Positions 35,401 through 39,999 of a DNA stretch of 64,000 bases are shown piece after piece. Positions within the stretch are counted from its first letter, which is position 1. Every line of letters begins with the position of its first letter. The position numbers and the translations under genes are program-made. The DNA is from Nectonema munidae (Eukaryota; Nematomorpha; Nectonematoida; Nectonematidae), in assembly GCA_030549495.1 (NCBI GenBank), contig JAUIRK010000977.1, positions 176,501 to 240,500 on the forward strand, written 5' to 3'. Under the pieces are notes generated by a model, which had not been told where the DNA came from, ran no database searches, and saw nothing but the letters and a program-made list of their open reading frames with translations.

Positions 35401-36770
35401 GAAACGATACGACAACCAAATGATTAGATATAAATAACGATCAAATTTTTATTATAAATAACAACTTTATCATCTTCGTTCATTTGTATATTGTTTGATT
35501 ATATGTATAAAACTTTCTCAAAATGGTCAAACACGAAACGTATTTAAATTGACCGATTCAGCTTGTTTCGAGATATTGTAGAGTGAATGAACGTATAAAC
35601 GAACTGTCTTTCTTCTTCAAATAAAATGATGCGCATCAAAATATGCCTCTACAGAGTCCTTGTTTTGTATTTAATTAATTTCATTAAAAAAATCACCTCA
35701 TTTAATTCGGTATAAAATCACGTTTTTAGTTCTATACCATTTTCAGTTATATTTTCTTTTTATGCAATTTTGTTTTGCCCATTTATAATTCTATTTGTTC
35801 TGTGACAAAATAAATTACATATATAGCTACGTATAACTATTAAATCATTAAGTCCTTTATTTCAGTTGAAATGTCATATGTCAATCATTTTTTGACAGGT
35901 ATGATTAATTTTTATAAAAAATAAACATCACTGTTGGATTGAGCCTATTTGAAAATGGGTACATATGTTTAAAACACCTGATTTGCAAATTTGATTCACG
36001 CTTACAAGTATTTTCAAATTCTAAATCAAAAAACAATCTATAATTGGAATTGGCATTGTTGATTTGATATGAAAATGTGTGTATTTCATGTAAAATTTGA
36101 ACTAATCTTCTCATAGTCAGATTTTAGATGTAAACCGCAAATTTTGTTTTTGGGATTTTTAAGAAGTGAACCCCAAATTTATTTTACACTTATAGGTAAT
36201 TTTAAATTCAAAGCAAAAAACAATCTAAAAATGAAATTGACATTGTTGTTTTGATATGAAAATGCGTTTATTTCATGTAAAATTTTGATCATCATCACTA
36301 ACCGTACAACACTGTGTGAAACGGGTTTCGGCTATTGAAGCCTCATCAGTTCAACTTTTGGCGTTCAAACCTAACCTAACCCTAACCCTTACTATGAGGT
36401 TTGAACTGACGTTTAGTGGCTGTGCGCAAGCATCAACCAACTAGCCGTCAACACTTAGCTTTGATTATTATCATTATCTACTTATGTATTGAAATCGGGA
36501 TGACATAAATTGCGCTTAGACACCAATAATACTCTTTTTGTGCAACAACGAAACCTGCTTACCTTGGTTTCCTAAAATTACCAAACTTTTTGTAGCATCG
36601 AGCTCAAATGAAACATTCCTGATCACTTCTTTGGAGTCCAGAGTGCACATGAAGTTTTCGATTTTCACGATTGGAGTGGATTTTGTTGTGCTGAAAGAAG
36701 TGACATTTTCCAAACTGAGAAACATCTTTTCAATCTCACTAAAACTACTTTTGCTCTTCTCTTCTTTTTC
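7811..36770 (-). CDS. ABCG-family half-transporter gene (ABCG8-like, degenerate ATPase domain)
   Basis: Gene model from ten minus-strand exons listed separately: 36770-36563, 30504-30290, 30228-30111, 17193-17041, 16965-16849, 16553-16361, 15027-14934, 14704-14628, 8591-8451 and 8407-7811. ABCG half-transporters have one N-terminal nucleotide-binding domain (NBD) and six membrane helices; they pair up to move lipids, sterols or pigments. Exon order follows the family fold from end to end, and the first seven junctions keep phase. The P-loop, Q-loop, signature, Walker B and H-loop are all non-canonical, while NPYDFFVDLLSLDR and the membrane domain are retained. I infer a pseudo-ATPase partner subunit or a gene in decay; exons 14704-14628 and 8591-8451 do not read cleanly. 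Introns reach ~13 kb and are filled with transposons. The 5' end is not settled. Confidence 0.7.
8451..8591 (-). pseudogene. ABCG penultimate exon candidate (TM2 region), frame disrupted
   Basis: A pyrimidine-rich tract and TACGTAG| acceptor, then 141 nt (47 codons), then donor TCG|GTAGGA; both ends are compatible with phase 0. The 3' half in that frame reads NDFSQCWDTLFTTLKKSIE then IFLS, which runs naturally into the last exon (IFLS+VLTDVLPS; compare YFFAKILGELP in ABCG8). The 5' half in the same frame has two TAA codons. Another frame gives a plausible TM2 (MNNLFFSLPMALRNICKS). So the exon is either broken by small indels or misread in this sequence. Confidence 0.4.
8636..8850. repeat. minisatellite, ~20-bp unit
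   Basis: About nine imperfect copies of a unit close to GTAAAGATCATTGGTACCC, with CAAAGATC and GAAAAGATGATTGGTGCC variants. It starts ~45 bases upstream of the candidate ABCG exon, inside the intron. Confidence 0.75.
8871..9384. other. AT-rich intronic stretch, no gene seen
   Basis: An 80-codon minus-strand frame at 8898-9140 is low-complexity (Leu, Ile, Lys, Asn) and unconvincing. Nothing else recognised. Confidence 0.4.
9385..10400 (-). pseudogene. hAT-type transposase pseudogene, ZMYM1-like lineage
   Basis: 10357-9974 encodes KFYSVIADETTDFSHKIQLS and VRYVRDHSIVKCFQEFVN, the catalytic-domain start of ZMYM1-like hAT proteins, ending near LNVLKRTGLVPE. It then continues in other frames through FNGVQAEVRRL, LVKASEVPEIRNTFGIV and 9584-9399 (MNDVMTLFLQSSSNDIFSAM). 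The same sequence occurs in the opposite orientation at 61.44-62.7 kb. This copy retains the N-terminal half that copy lacks and lacks the C-terminal dimerisation domain that copy keeps. Frame changes and deletions make it non-functional. Confidence 0.7.
10600..11115 (-). mobile_element. retroelement fossil, RNase H-like fragment
   Basis: A minus-strand segment resembles a retrotransposon RNase H domain followed by its C-terminal extension. Family uncertain; it could be a DIRS- or Ty3-like element. Broken and old; no terminal repeats were recognised. It abuts the 3' tail of the neighbouring RTE LINE. Confidence 0.35.
11116..11150. repeat. GAA/GAT microsatellite at LINE 3' end
   Basis: A (TTC)n run on the plus strand followed by TCATCATC. 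It lies at the 3' end of the minus-strand RTE LINE and is probably its tail; RTE elements often end in short tandem repeats rather than poly(A). Confidence 0.7.
11120..14115 (-). mobile_element. RTE-type LINE copy 1
   Basis: Near full-length RTE LINE on the minus strand. The 5' leader at ~14115-13840 matches 21.2-21.5 kb and 50.8-51.0 kb. The endonuclease (APE) domain is decayed at ~13830-13350 and continues in 13343-12270 with GYEGVHGGQGFGKRNEEG and NSQIDLLMVRQEKR. A charged linker follows. Reverse transcriptase occupies 12269-11718, with ENYRGIKLIEHGLKLL, QFGFMRGKSTVDPIFIVRQ, FVDLEKAYDRVPRDVVYW and VGLHQGSALSPFLFAVV. The catalytic ADD segment and C-terminal part are frameshifted at 11700-11200. 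The tail is the GAA/GAT repeat. It lies in the ABCG intron between exons 14628 and 8591, in the same orientation as the gene. Confidence 0.85.
14116..14400. other. intronic stretch upstream of LINE copy 1
   Basis: Minus-strand frames of 60-91 codons occur here, but the sequence joins directly to the LINE leader. No protein family recognised. Confidence 0.3.
14408..14545. mobile_element. 130-bp piggyBac-like MITE
   Basis: TTAA at both edges (14408-14411 and 14542-14545) around a 130-bp core whose ends are CCCGTTATCGACC and, inverted, CTGGTTATCGAAC. Internal words AGACGATATCTAA and AACGCAGACAAT match the MITEs at 17.5 and 48.35 kb, which have the same core length. This is the most diverged of the three. 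Confidence 0.75.
14628..14704 (-). CDS. ABCG exon: first extracellular loop into TM2
   Basis: Acceptor TTTTTACTTTCAG| and donor ATC|GTAAGTAC bracket 77 nt. The only open frame reads IFQKNEELDSLYIQDQNLSK then LGVSI, matching the TM1-TM2 loop (compare the IQNRAGVLFF pattern of ABCG proteins). That frame needs two leading bases, but the preceding exon ends in phase 0. One base is therefore missing or two are extra, most simply in the A/T runs near the exon start: a sequencing error or a real lesion. Confidence 0.6.
14934..15027 (-). CDS. ABCG exon: TM1
   Basis: Acceptor CCTATTTTCTAG|G and donor GGATTA|GTAAGT. Read in phase with the previous exon (AA|G) it gives KYVHNPMHSSKSLMLRIYEL then SLFAILAVTIGL. 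This fits the amphipathic connecting helix and TM1 of ABCG half-transporters (compare LIHGAEACLMSMTIGFLYF in ABCG8). 94 nt, phase 2 in, phase 0 out. Confidence 0.75.
15053..15281. repeat. tandem duplication, ~115-bp unit
   Basis: Two adjacent copies start AAAACTAATAACATG and share TATTCAGT, AAGCG.A.ATGA and GACACACTTCAACTTTA or a close variant. They lie in the ABCG intron just upstream of the TM1 exon. Confidence 0.75.
15290..16355. other. AT-rich ABCG intron, nothing recognised
   Basis: Runs of A and T, no convincing reading frame or repeat. Confidence 0.5.
16361..16553 (-). CDS. ABCG exon: DFxVDLxSxD motif and linker
   Basis: Acceptor TTTTCCTTTCATAG|TT completes a valine with the previous exon's last G, giving NPYDFFVDLLSLDR across the junction. 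That is the most conserved post-ABC motif of ABCG5/8-type proteins (NPADFYVDLTSIDR in ABCG8). The rest is a charged, serine-rich linker (SSQESYKNSLKRIDHFYKKF). Donor CCAA|GTAACT. 193 nt, phase 1 in, phase 2 out. Confidence 0.8.
16849..16965 (-). CDS. ABCG exon: end of ABC domain
   Basis: Reads VMIMSSGKVVYFGT then SSKVISDFSTFGYLCPKAIN and PYDFF. This matches the family stretch after the H-loop (VLLMTSGTPIYLG...FTAIGYPCPRYSNPADFY in ABCG8). Acceptor ATCTTCAAAAG|TG, donor TTTTTTG|GTATTT. The intron before it is only 75 nt. Confidence 0.8.
17041..17193 (-). CDS. ABCG exon: Walker B, D-loop and H-loop region, degenerate
   Basis: Acceptor CTTTTTGTCTAG|AA, donor AAAAAG|GTAACT, phase 1 in and out. 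Joined to the previous exon it reads KGREIIVCNDRIGLVSDQCL then CFTMDFLRKKVF, and ends SLQNITYEAVKMFEK. Against ABCG8 (GILILDEPTSGLDS ... ISLHQPRSDIFRLFD), the Walker B/catalytic DE is CND or ND, the D-loop SGLD is IGLVS, and the H-loop SLHQ is SLQN. Codons are rich in G and C at third positions, unlike the intron. Confidence 0.75.
17477..17614. mobile_element. 130-bp piggyBac-like MITE
   Basis: TTAA at both edges; ends CCCATTTAAGACCAAG and, inverted, CCCATTCACGACCAATG. The internal AGCAGACGATATCTAAAAAA and CGCAGACGATTTATATTC are nearly identical to the copy at 48.35 kb, suggesting recent mobility. Confidence 0.85.
17620..18475. other. AT-rich ABCG intron, no gene seen
   Basis: A 70-codon plus-strand frame at 18175-18387 is a hydrophobic low-complexity run in pyrimidine-rich DNA. 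I do not regard it as a gene. Confidence 0.4.
18480..18840 (+). mobile_element. CR1/Jockey-like LINE fragment, 5' part
   Basis: Plus-strand translation, interrupted by stops, shows KPWMTLKILEMIE and then KLVFHKFRNEIKNSIRLAKK followed by SYFEN. This is the linker between endonuclease and reverse transcriptase in CR1/Jockey/I LINEs (PWIT...YRN.L...IR.AK..Y). The reverse transcriptase of what may be the same copy resumes at ~26.38 kb in the same orientation. Confidence 0.5.
18900..20650 (-). pseudogene. piggyBac-type transposase pseudogene
   Basis: Minus-strand segments in protein order. Acidic N-terminus at ~20620-20500 (FIEPPEVQELTDEDSADEND). 20051-19860 has HQVMRRLHFSNNLN and KHLQEKFKEDFVLTKNI. 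~19860-19790 has HDEAMVEYFGKHGCKQAI then RRKPVGLG and KIWCQNSSTGYLITFEPYQGK. The catalytic core at 19745-19524 has YPFFFDNYFTTIPLLFYLK. ~19540-19250 has SRQIEQEKTASRIK and ISFTRWKDKAVVTAAST. The tail at 19306-19118 has HHNINRYRIGSRGKTWG. This is the full piggyBac domain order with frame changes between blocks. Terminal repeats were not identified. It appears inserted into the LINE fragment ending at ~18.84 kb. Confidence 0.8.
20811..20892 (-). repeat. left inverted terminal copy, tRNA-Asp-like
   Basis: The reverse complement is identical over ~80 bases to 26229-26310. It contains TTAGTATAGTGGTT, the D-arm/A-box sequence of animal tRNA-Asp. See the right copy for details. Confidence 0.75.
20898..21160 (+). 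pseudogene. Penelope-like element, N-terminal protein segment
   Basis: An open frame whose residues RASILECKHQHYKMLRPINE and DVETKLKCINDNIMNKKEIN look like the helical N-terminal region of Penelope-type proteins. The last residues of the frame come from the RTE leader inserted at ~21165. Confidence 0.45.
21165..24345 (+). mobile_element. RTE-type LINE copy 2, nested in the Penelope-like element
   Basis: Same family as copy 1. The leader is at 21165-21500. The APE endonuclease starts near 21541 with KVRIASLNVGTLTAKANEIV and ITCVQETEWK. 21798-22217 holds VILAGDFNGQIGKDSDGYDG and ICNTNFRKKDSHLITY. The linker is at 22524-22928. Reverse transcriptase runs from 23103 (ELRNYRGIKLLEHGLKLL, FVDLEKAYDRVPRDIVNW) to the catalytic box LLFADDLVIIADSEKEMQ near 23590. 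The C-terminal region follows (MTYGSECWCLKKKEKNK, EMKMLRMMLNVTRRDRI). Frameshifts and stops separate the blocks. The 3' end is just before the resumed Penelope coding sequence. It is better preserved than copy 1 in the ADD region. Confidence 0.85.
24346..25760 (+). pseudogene. Penelope-like element, reverse transcriptase and GIY-YIG endonuclease
   Basis: The RT core includes YLLPKPHKNSSKIKFRP, SFDIINLYGSIPIQDAI, LPIGGRLSPTIASLYLN and the catalytic box IYVDDCITFF. The C-terminal part has a cysteine-rich stretch (CDSKCEVIQDKVCSTKNC) leading to YNIKCNLCNNCYVGETCRP and FRIREHIGDM, the GIY-YIG nuclease signature. The end (KETKPILNTQFNNMQTG) is also typical. The combination identifies a Penelope-like element. 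The copy is decayed. Confidence 0.85.
25761..26228. other. Penelope-like element 3' region
   Basis: Non-coding, with a short CA repeat and a TTATTTATTTATTATTTATG tract, leading into the right terminal copy. Confidence 0.5.
26229..26310 (+). repeat. right inverted terminal copy, tRNA-Asp-like
   Basis: Contains TTAGTATAGTGGTT at 26242-26255, identical over 13-14 bases to the A-box region of animal tRNA-Asp. A TGTC then falls where the Asp anticodon GTC would be, and AAATCC falls where the T-arm ATTCC would be. The stem sequences of a full cloverleaf are not preserved. Weaker similarity to the left copy continues to ~26350. Confidence 0.6.
26380..27420 (+). mobile_element. CR1/Jockey-like LINE fragment, reverse transcriptase part
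   Basis: Plus-strand translation shows AFDSISHNLLIFKFSLYGFS, SYLSNRLQYVVVNSTLSEP, SILAPILFSIFINDIF and the catalytic box VMLFADDITIIF near 26650. Then come INWTDHIDNISNKLYYVISI at 26736-27062 and VLFSENVILKVQDLYELKIF from 27121. This is the middle and C-terminal part of a CR1/Jockey-type RT. It probably continues the fragment at 18.48-18.84 kb, with the piggyBac and Penelope-like elements inserted between them. Confidence 0.7.
27578..27690 (+). repeat. dispersed repeat copy shared with 4.45-4.64 kb
   Basis: Carries GATTTTTAACGAAGGGAATT then CGTTATATTT (an AACGAA/TTCGTT palindrome), then GTTTGTGAGCGCAGTGAATT and ACGCTTCACCACATCTTTAG, as at 4.45-4.64 kb but with less spacer between the blocks. 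Confidence 0.65.
27700..30105. other. AT-rich ABCG intron, nothing recognised
   Basis: 28.5-28.85 kb is purine-rich on the plus strand but has no sustained reading frame. No element ends noticed. Confidence 0.4.
30111..30228 (-). CDS. ABCG exon: signature region, degenerate
   Basis: Acceptor TTCTACATTTTAG|GTG, donor GGAAGAG|GTAACA; phase 0 in, phase 1 out. Reads VKKYALRMNLHSLLNRKLKH then LDSSERYMLELFCHFYKGR. In ABCG8 the same place is ELRLRQCADTRVGNMYVRG then LSGGERRRVSI. The signature LSGGE is LDSSE here, so both glycines that contact nucleotide are lost while the flanking Leu, Ser and Glu-Arg remain. Confidence 0.75.
30290..30504 (-). CDS. ABCG exon: after the P-loop to the Q-loop
   Basis: Acceptor GGGGCTGTTTTAG|AA, phase 1 in, phase 0 out. 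Reads SLRYELVKCLTQCGGTREKR then GRILYKGLPVPN, and CIENECAVYFPPGLTVHEML then KMYAQIHGKHADK. It aligns with ABCG8 GQIWINGQP and VRQHNQLLPNLTVRETL. The Q-loop glutamine is not present at the aligned position. The donor is AAG|GCAAAC, so the following 61-nt intron would be of the rarer GC-AG type. Reading through that intron would shift the frame, so splicing is needed. Confidence 0.75.
30651..30856. mobile_element. 206-bp MITE with ~42-bp inverted repeats
   Basis: The left arm TTATAAAAAGTAAATTCAGA through TGTCTTTATTCAAAT is matched inverted by the right arm, with a few mismatches. The centre is richer in G+C (GAAGAGGAGGGTGGCGAG). No coding sequence; family unknown. Confidence 0.7.
30857..31619. 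other. AT-rich ABCG intron, no gene seen
   Basis: A faint tRNA-like A box near 31113 (CACTAGTGGTCGAAGGGTA) has no matching B box. Nothing else recognised. Confidence 0.35.
31620..31800 (+). mobile_element. piggyBac-like element end, truncated
   Basis: TTAA (31620-31623) then CCCTATTCGTCACGGGC, followed by a G-run/C-run hairpin GACGGGGGCTATTTTAGCCC. Then come AAAATCAATCAAACCGG and related words that also occur at 33.7-34.1 kb. It matches the left part of the element at 33715. The sequence then passes into a hAT pseudogene. Confidence 0.6.
31805..33300 (-). pseudogene. hAT-type transposase pseudogene
   Basis: 32147-31821 ends with VARAVLTLPHSNAKEERIFS, the C-terminal hAT dimerisation motif. 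33277-33095 has LGFVHQSDSQVIKAGLKVAH, similar to an N-terminal hAT segment (KAEVKVADFL type). Between them the coding sequence is split by the 728-bp inverted-repeat element at 32111-32838. Frames are disrupted. Confidence 0.6.
32103..32846. mobile_element. 728-bp long-inverted-repeat element
   Basis: Core 32111-32838 is flanked by GAAGTATC (left) and GAAGTATG (right), a near-perfect 8-bp target duplication. The ends are GGTAATGTTGCACTATCCGT and its inverse with minor change. The inverted arms run well over 150 bp and include CGCATTCAAGAAAAG and GCATTATATCATTGAACAAC. A small relative is at 46136-46278. No coding sequence, so non-autonomous. It is inserted in the hAT pseudogene. Superfamily unknown; 8-bp duplications would suit hAT. 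Confidence 0.8.
33715..36290 (+). mobile_element. piggyBac-like element remnant with array-type repeats
   Basis: The left end is ATTAGTGACGGCC and a G/C-run hairpin (33747-33782). Next come two inverted units of the ~150-bp repeat B (GTCAACAATTGATTGATATT then TGACAG) at 33.8-34.1 kb and a transposase remnant (34.75-35.3 kb). At 35.86-36.2 kb are one repeat-B unit (TGACAGGTATGATTAATTTT) and inverted repeat-A words (GTAAACCGCAAATTT). The same A and B repeats make up the 4.1-kb element at 54.6-58.75 kb. The right end is not recognised. Confidence 0.6.
34752..35290 (+). pseudogene. piggyBac-type transposase fragment
   Basis: Reads RGRNLAIDRLYTSIELADWL then YKKGLIIVGTIDTRRKGIPQ, the DRxYTS...GT segment with its catalytic aspartate. 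Then come FLSIHSYVVFSKSKGKKNVL and, after a frame change, FSKGGRDIVDQRIRNYSTNP, which matches FTKGGTDIVDQ...YYTT of piggyBac-like proteins. Only this central part is recognisable. Confidence 0.75.
36563..36770 (-). CDS. ABCG exon: start of ABC domain to the P-loop
   Basis: Acceptor TATTTTTCACTAG|GAA, donor CCAAG|GTAAGC; 208 nt, phase 0 in, phase 1 out. After a Lys/Glu/Ser-rich lead it reads PIVKIENFMCTLDSKEVIRN then VSFELDATKSLVILGNQ, matching the first beta strands of an ABCG nucleotide-binding domain ([20 protein letters not shown] in ABCG8). Spliced to 30504 it gives ILGNQESLRYELVKCL. The P-loop GxxGxGKS/T is absent: about three residues shorter and without the lysine. A tiny missing exon with length a multiple of three could change this. 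Confidence 0.75.
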
Positions 36771-36779
36771 CTAGTGAAA

Positions 36780-37520
36780 AATAATTGAAGCGTACACAAA
36801 GAAGATTCCTGACAACACTCATTAGAAAGCTGCTTGGCCGAAGCAGAGGTCTCGCCTTAGTCCAAAACGTTGTTGGCTATCAGAAGTATTACAATATGTA
36901 TGGTAAAAAATATGTATACTCTAAAAGATCACACTTTTTGTAAAACAACTCCAAGGCTTATTATCCAAAAAATATATTTTTGAATGTGACAATATTTTTC
37001 AAACATGAGCCCATGAGTTTATTTTCACAAAAATTTTAATTGAAAAAAAACATTTGGCAAATTATTCAGAAAATGGCCTAAATTTTAATTTTTTTTCAGT
37101 CACAATTAATTTTTTTATAAACTTTCTATATAAAATTTTGATTTAGCAAAAACTAATGTTCTATTTTTTCTCAAAAATAAGACAATAGACAAATTTTTAA
37201 AAACTTCTGTATCTCCTTCATAAATATATAAATGTTTAGACAAGTTACATGGGTGAAGACTTTTTTAAATGTTTAGACAAGTTACAATGGATAGGAAGAC
37301 CTAAAATAACTATTAAAACACTAACGTATTTTGGCAATATGAAAAGGTTTTTCAAATATTATTAGTTCTATAATAAAAATGATAAACTCTTTTTAATACA
37401 AGCATTTTTCCTTATTTCATGATCAATAGAAAAATTAATCATTACATATCGATTATGTTTAGAGAGAATAAATATGAATTTAGAAATATAGACTTCACTC
37501 AATCAATTGGCTTGATGGAA
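36780..37520. other. AT-rich ABCG intron, nothing recognised
   Basis: Only a short repeated word (AATGTTTAGACAAGTTACA, twice at 37.23-37.29 kb) stands out. Confidence 0.4.
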
Positions 37521-37734
37521 ATCAAATAATTGAGTAAATTGTTCTTGAGATTAAATGCGCCATACGCCAATGACATGATGTTTGAACATATTTTTAAAAG
37601 TTCACTCAATCAAAGTTCTTTTCGTTACAAAATATCATGTCATTCAATAAAATCGCACAAAGAAAAGAAGGAAATTCTTAATTTCTACGAAATATTGATA
37701 AGGAAAGCATTCTGGAAAAGATTACATATAGTAT

Positions 37735-37890
37735 AGTTTGTGCTTTACCTACTAATAATACGAATAAGATTTCATGTTTTCTTTTTACCTACATATAGTA
37801 TATTTTGTGCTTTACCTACTAATAATACGAAAAAGATTTCATGTTTTCTTTTTACCTACATATAGTATAGCTTGTGTTTTACCTACTAAT
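37735..37890. repeat. tandem repeat, ~68-bp unit
   Basis: Slightly more than two copies of a unit with TTTGTGCTTTACCTACTAAT, ACGAATAAGATTTCATG and TTTTTACCTACATATAGTAT. The copies are nearly identical, so the repeat is young. Confidence 0.85.
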
Positions 37891-38202
37891 GACACCAGAT
37901 CGTTTGATATCCGAAATTTTCCTAATTTTTATTAAAAATAAAAGGAGAGATGAGATTTTGATATTATTTTATTTGAATAATAATTTTTTTTTCATTAAAA
38001 TAGTAAAATTTCTATCTTTCAAAAATGTCTGTCTAGATTTTGGATGCCAGAGATTTCTTTTTGCTGTATTTGTAAGCATTTTTGCGTTGTGGATATACGT
38101 AAACAGTAAATTAATTATCCTATTTTGCTTAATATATGTATTTAATACACTTATTTAATTAATTAATTTTTATTACTGATAATTAATCTGATTGTAACTG
38201 AT

Positions 38203-38310
38203 GGGGCGTGAGTGAAGTTGGTTAGATACTGTGTTTCGATAACTAAAGGTCTTGGGTTCGATTTACTTTCTTTATAGTTCGATACAAGCGGTGCAATTGT
38301 GCCTTCTCAA
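38203..38310 (+). mobile_element. tRNA-derived SINE head
   Basis: TGAGTGAAGTTGGTTAGA resembles a tRNA A box with D arm. About 30 bases on, CTTGGGTTCGATTTAC resembles a B box with T arm. The spacing and the word AACTAAAGGTCTTGGG are typical of tRNA-related SINEs. The body and end cannot be delimited, and it is not an intact tRNA (no closing acceptor stem). Confidence 0.5.
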
Positions 38311-38319
38311 TGAAACACC

Positions 38320-39730
38320 ACGGTACCTTACCTTTATTTTATTACAACAATTAAATCAACTTGATTTCTTCTTGTTTAAATATATTTTCCTCGTTTTGAA
38401 CGATAATTGGAACATTTTTGCTGAGTTTTTCTCGGTTTTCATGGGTTTGGAAATATATTTCATTGTGTATGTGAAATCTCTACGCGATAATGTGTGTTTG
38501 GGGTGTAGATACTGAGAGCATGCCTAGATTTTGATTGGCTGAAGTAAGTCGATACAAAATCTATCTAATTATATGCAAGTATTCGGTTTGTGTTGGAGTT
38601 TGGCGAAAAATAACTGTTTTGAAAAGTTTTATCGCTGGTGTTCGCAAAATAAAATGAAATGTTTATCAATAATATGAATATTACGTATAAGTCTTTGAAG
38701 GATTCACAAAATGTGTCTTCCAACAAGTTTTTGTCTTCTGTGTTGAATAAGAATGAAGAAAGGCATTTTTCTATAACGTTAAAAGTAAAAAGGTTTGAAG
38801 AAGAAGAATGGAAATAATAAATTCATGTGAAAGGCAACCCATGTAATTTTAAAAGGAGATATAGTGTTAAGCTTTCAAGGTTAGGGTGAGTTGTTTCGAA
38901 GCTGGGGCATGAATGCTCGTGTTAATAATTAAATGCTTCCAAAAATGGGATTTGTTTAGCATGTTACTAAGACCAAATCCATATCGAGGAGAAAATAATA
39001 TCAAGCACAAAATACCCCAGCATAAAATCGTGCGTAAATACTGAAAAAGGGTATACATGCTATTGAATCTTTGTAAATACATGGTCGTCAATAGTGCGTT
39101 AAGGGTTTAAAAAGCCATCAAAAGTGGTGTCTTAATCAAGAATTGAAACTCGTCGTTATAGAAAGGTGATCGAGGTTATTTAAGTTTTTTCTATGAGTAA
39201 ATGCAAATATTCGCTGAAAATATTAATGAATACTAAGTTAGAACTAGCAAACTAGGTCCTGTCCTGGCTCTTAAATAAAGGATTTGTATATTGAATAAAG
39301 TTTGTAATTTATTCTAATTAAATTTAGGCCATCGAAGGATTATCTGTAGGGGCTTTTGTCTTCACACGTTCTTAACATGGTATAGGATTCGTCAAGTTCG
39401 TATGTTAATGTTTATATTCTTTTTTATCTAAGTTACAAGCTTCTGCTTGCATAGTTCAATACAATGTATTCAGTTAGCCTCTGTTAGATCAATCCATATC
39501 ATGGATAGGAGGAGAAGGGAGGGTAGGGAAAGTAAAACAAATTTAATAATGTCTCCTCTCTAAACGAAAAGTAAGATTTAAAAGTGTAGAAAAATTAATA
39601 TATTGATGCTATCTTTATACAGCATATCAGGATTCGAAGAGTTAAGCAATTGAATAAACATAATTATCAATTGTTATTGAAACATTATATTTTAAGGCCT
39701 GGAACGGTTGGATAAAAAGAAGCACTCGCG
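38320..39730. other. AT-rich ABCG intron, nothing recognised
   Basis: Several 60-90-codon frames here are low-complexity and unconvincing. Confidence 0.35.
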
Positions 39731-39831
39731 TATCGATCAAATGTTGAATTGATTTAAATTTGGAAGCGCTGATGAGTTTGCCCCATAAGCCCTGTCTCCT
39801 TATCAAGCTTGAGTTGGGGTTATAAGTCCAT
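39731..39831 (-). other. possible small exon, unassigned
   Basis: Behind GTGTGTGCAG| the minus strand reads TWTYNPNSSLIRRQGLWGKL then ISASKFKSIQHLIDTR before a weak CGA|GTGCTT donor. The sequence is richer in G+C than its flanks. It lies between the possible N-terminal exon (51393) and the first ABC exon (36770). I do not recognise the peptide, and its phase does not fit the 51393-51114 exon directly. Confidence 0.2.
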
Positions 39832-39999
39832 GTCTGCACACACTATTATTTTCTTGTCTCTCTTCACACATTGAAAAGCCTAAAGAAAGAAAAAAGTTAA
39901 TACCATTTTTCGACTTCACCTTCGTCTTTACATTGGGAGAAAAGTTTGAAGATTCTGGAATACTAAATAAAAAGGAGAACGCGTTTTAAGAAGGAAAAT

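Noticed and set aside
36370-36390. Telomere-like CCTAACCTAACCCTAACCC
   Set aside because: Only about three imperfect units and no longer array; chance or a tiny interstitial remnant. A similar GATTAGGGTTAGG near 63.4 kb is equally short.
37530-38515. Plus-strand frames of 60-94 codons
   Set aside because: Low-complexity Phe/Ile/Leu-rich translations in AT-rich DNA, with no motif, splice pattern or codon bias.
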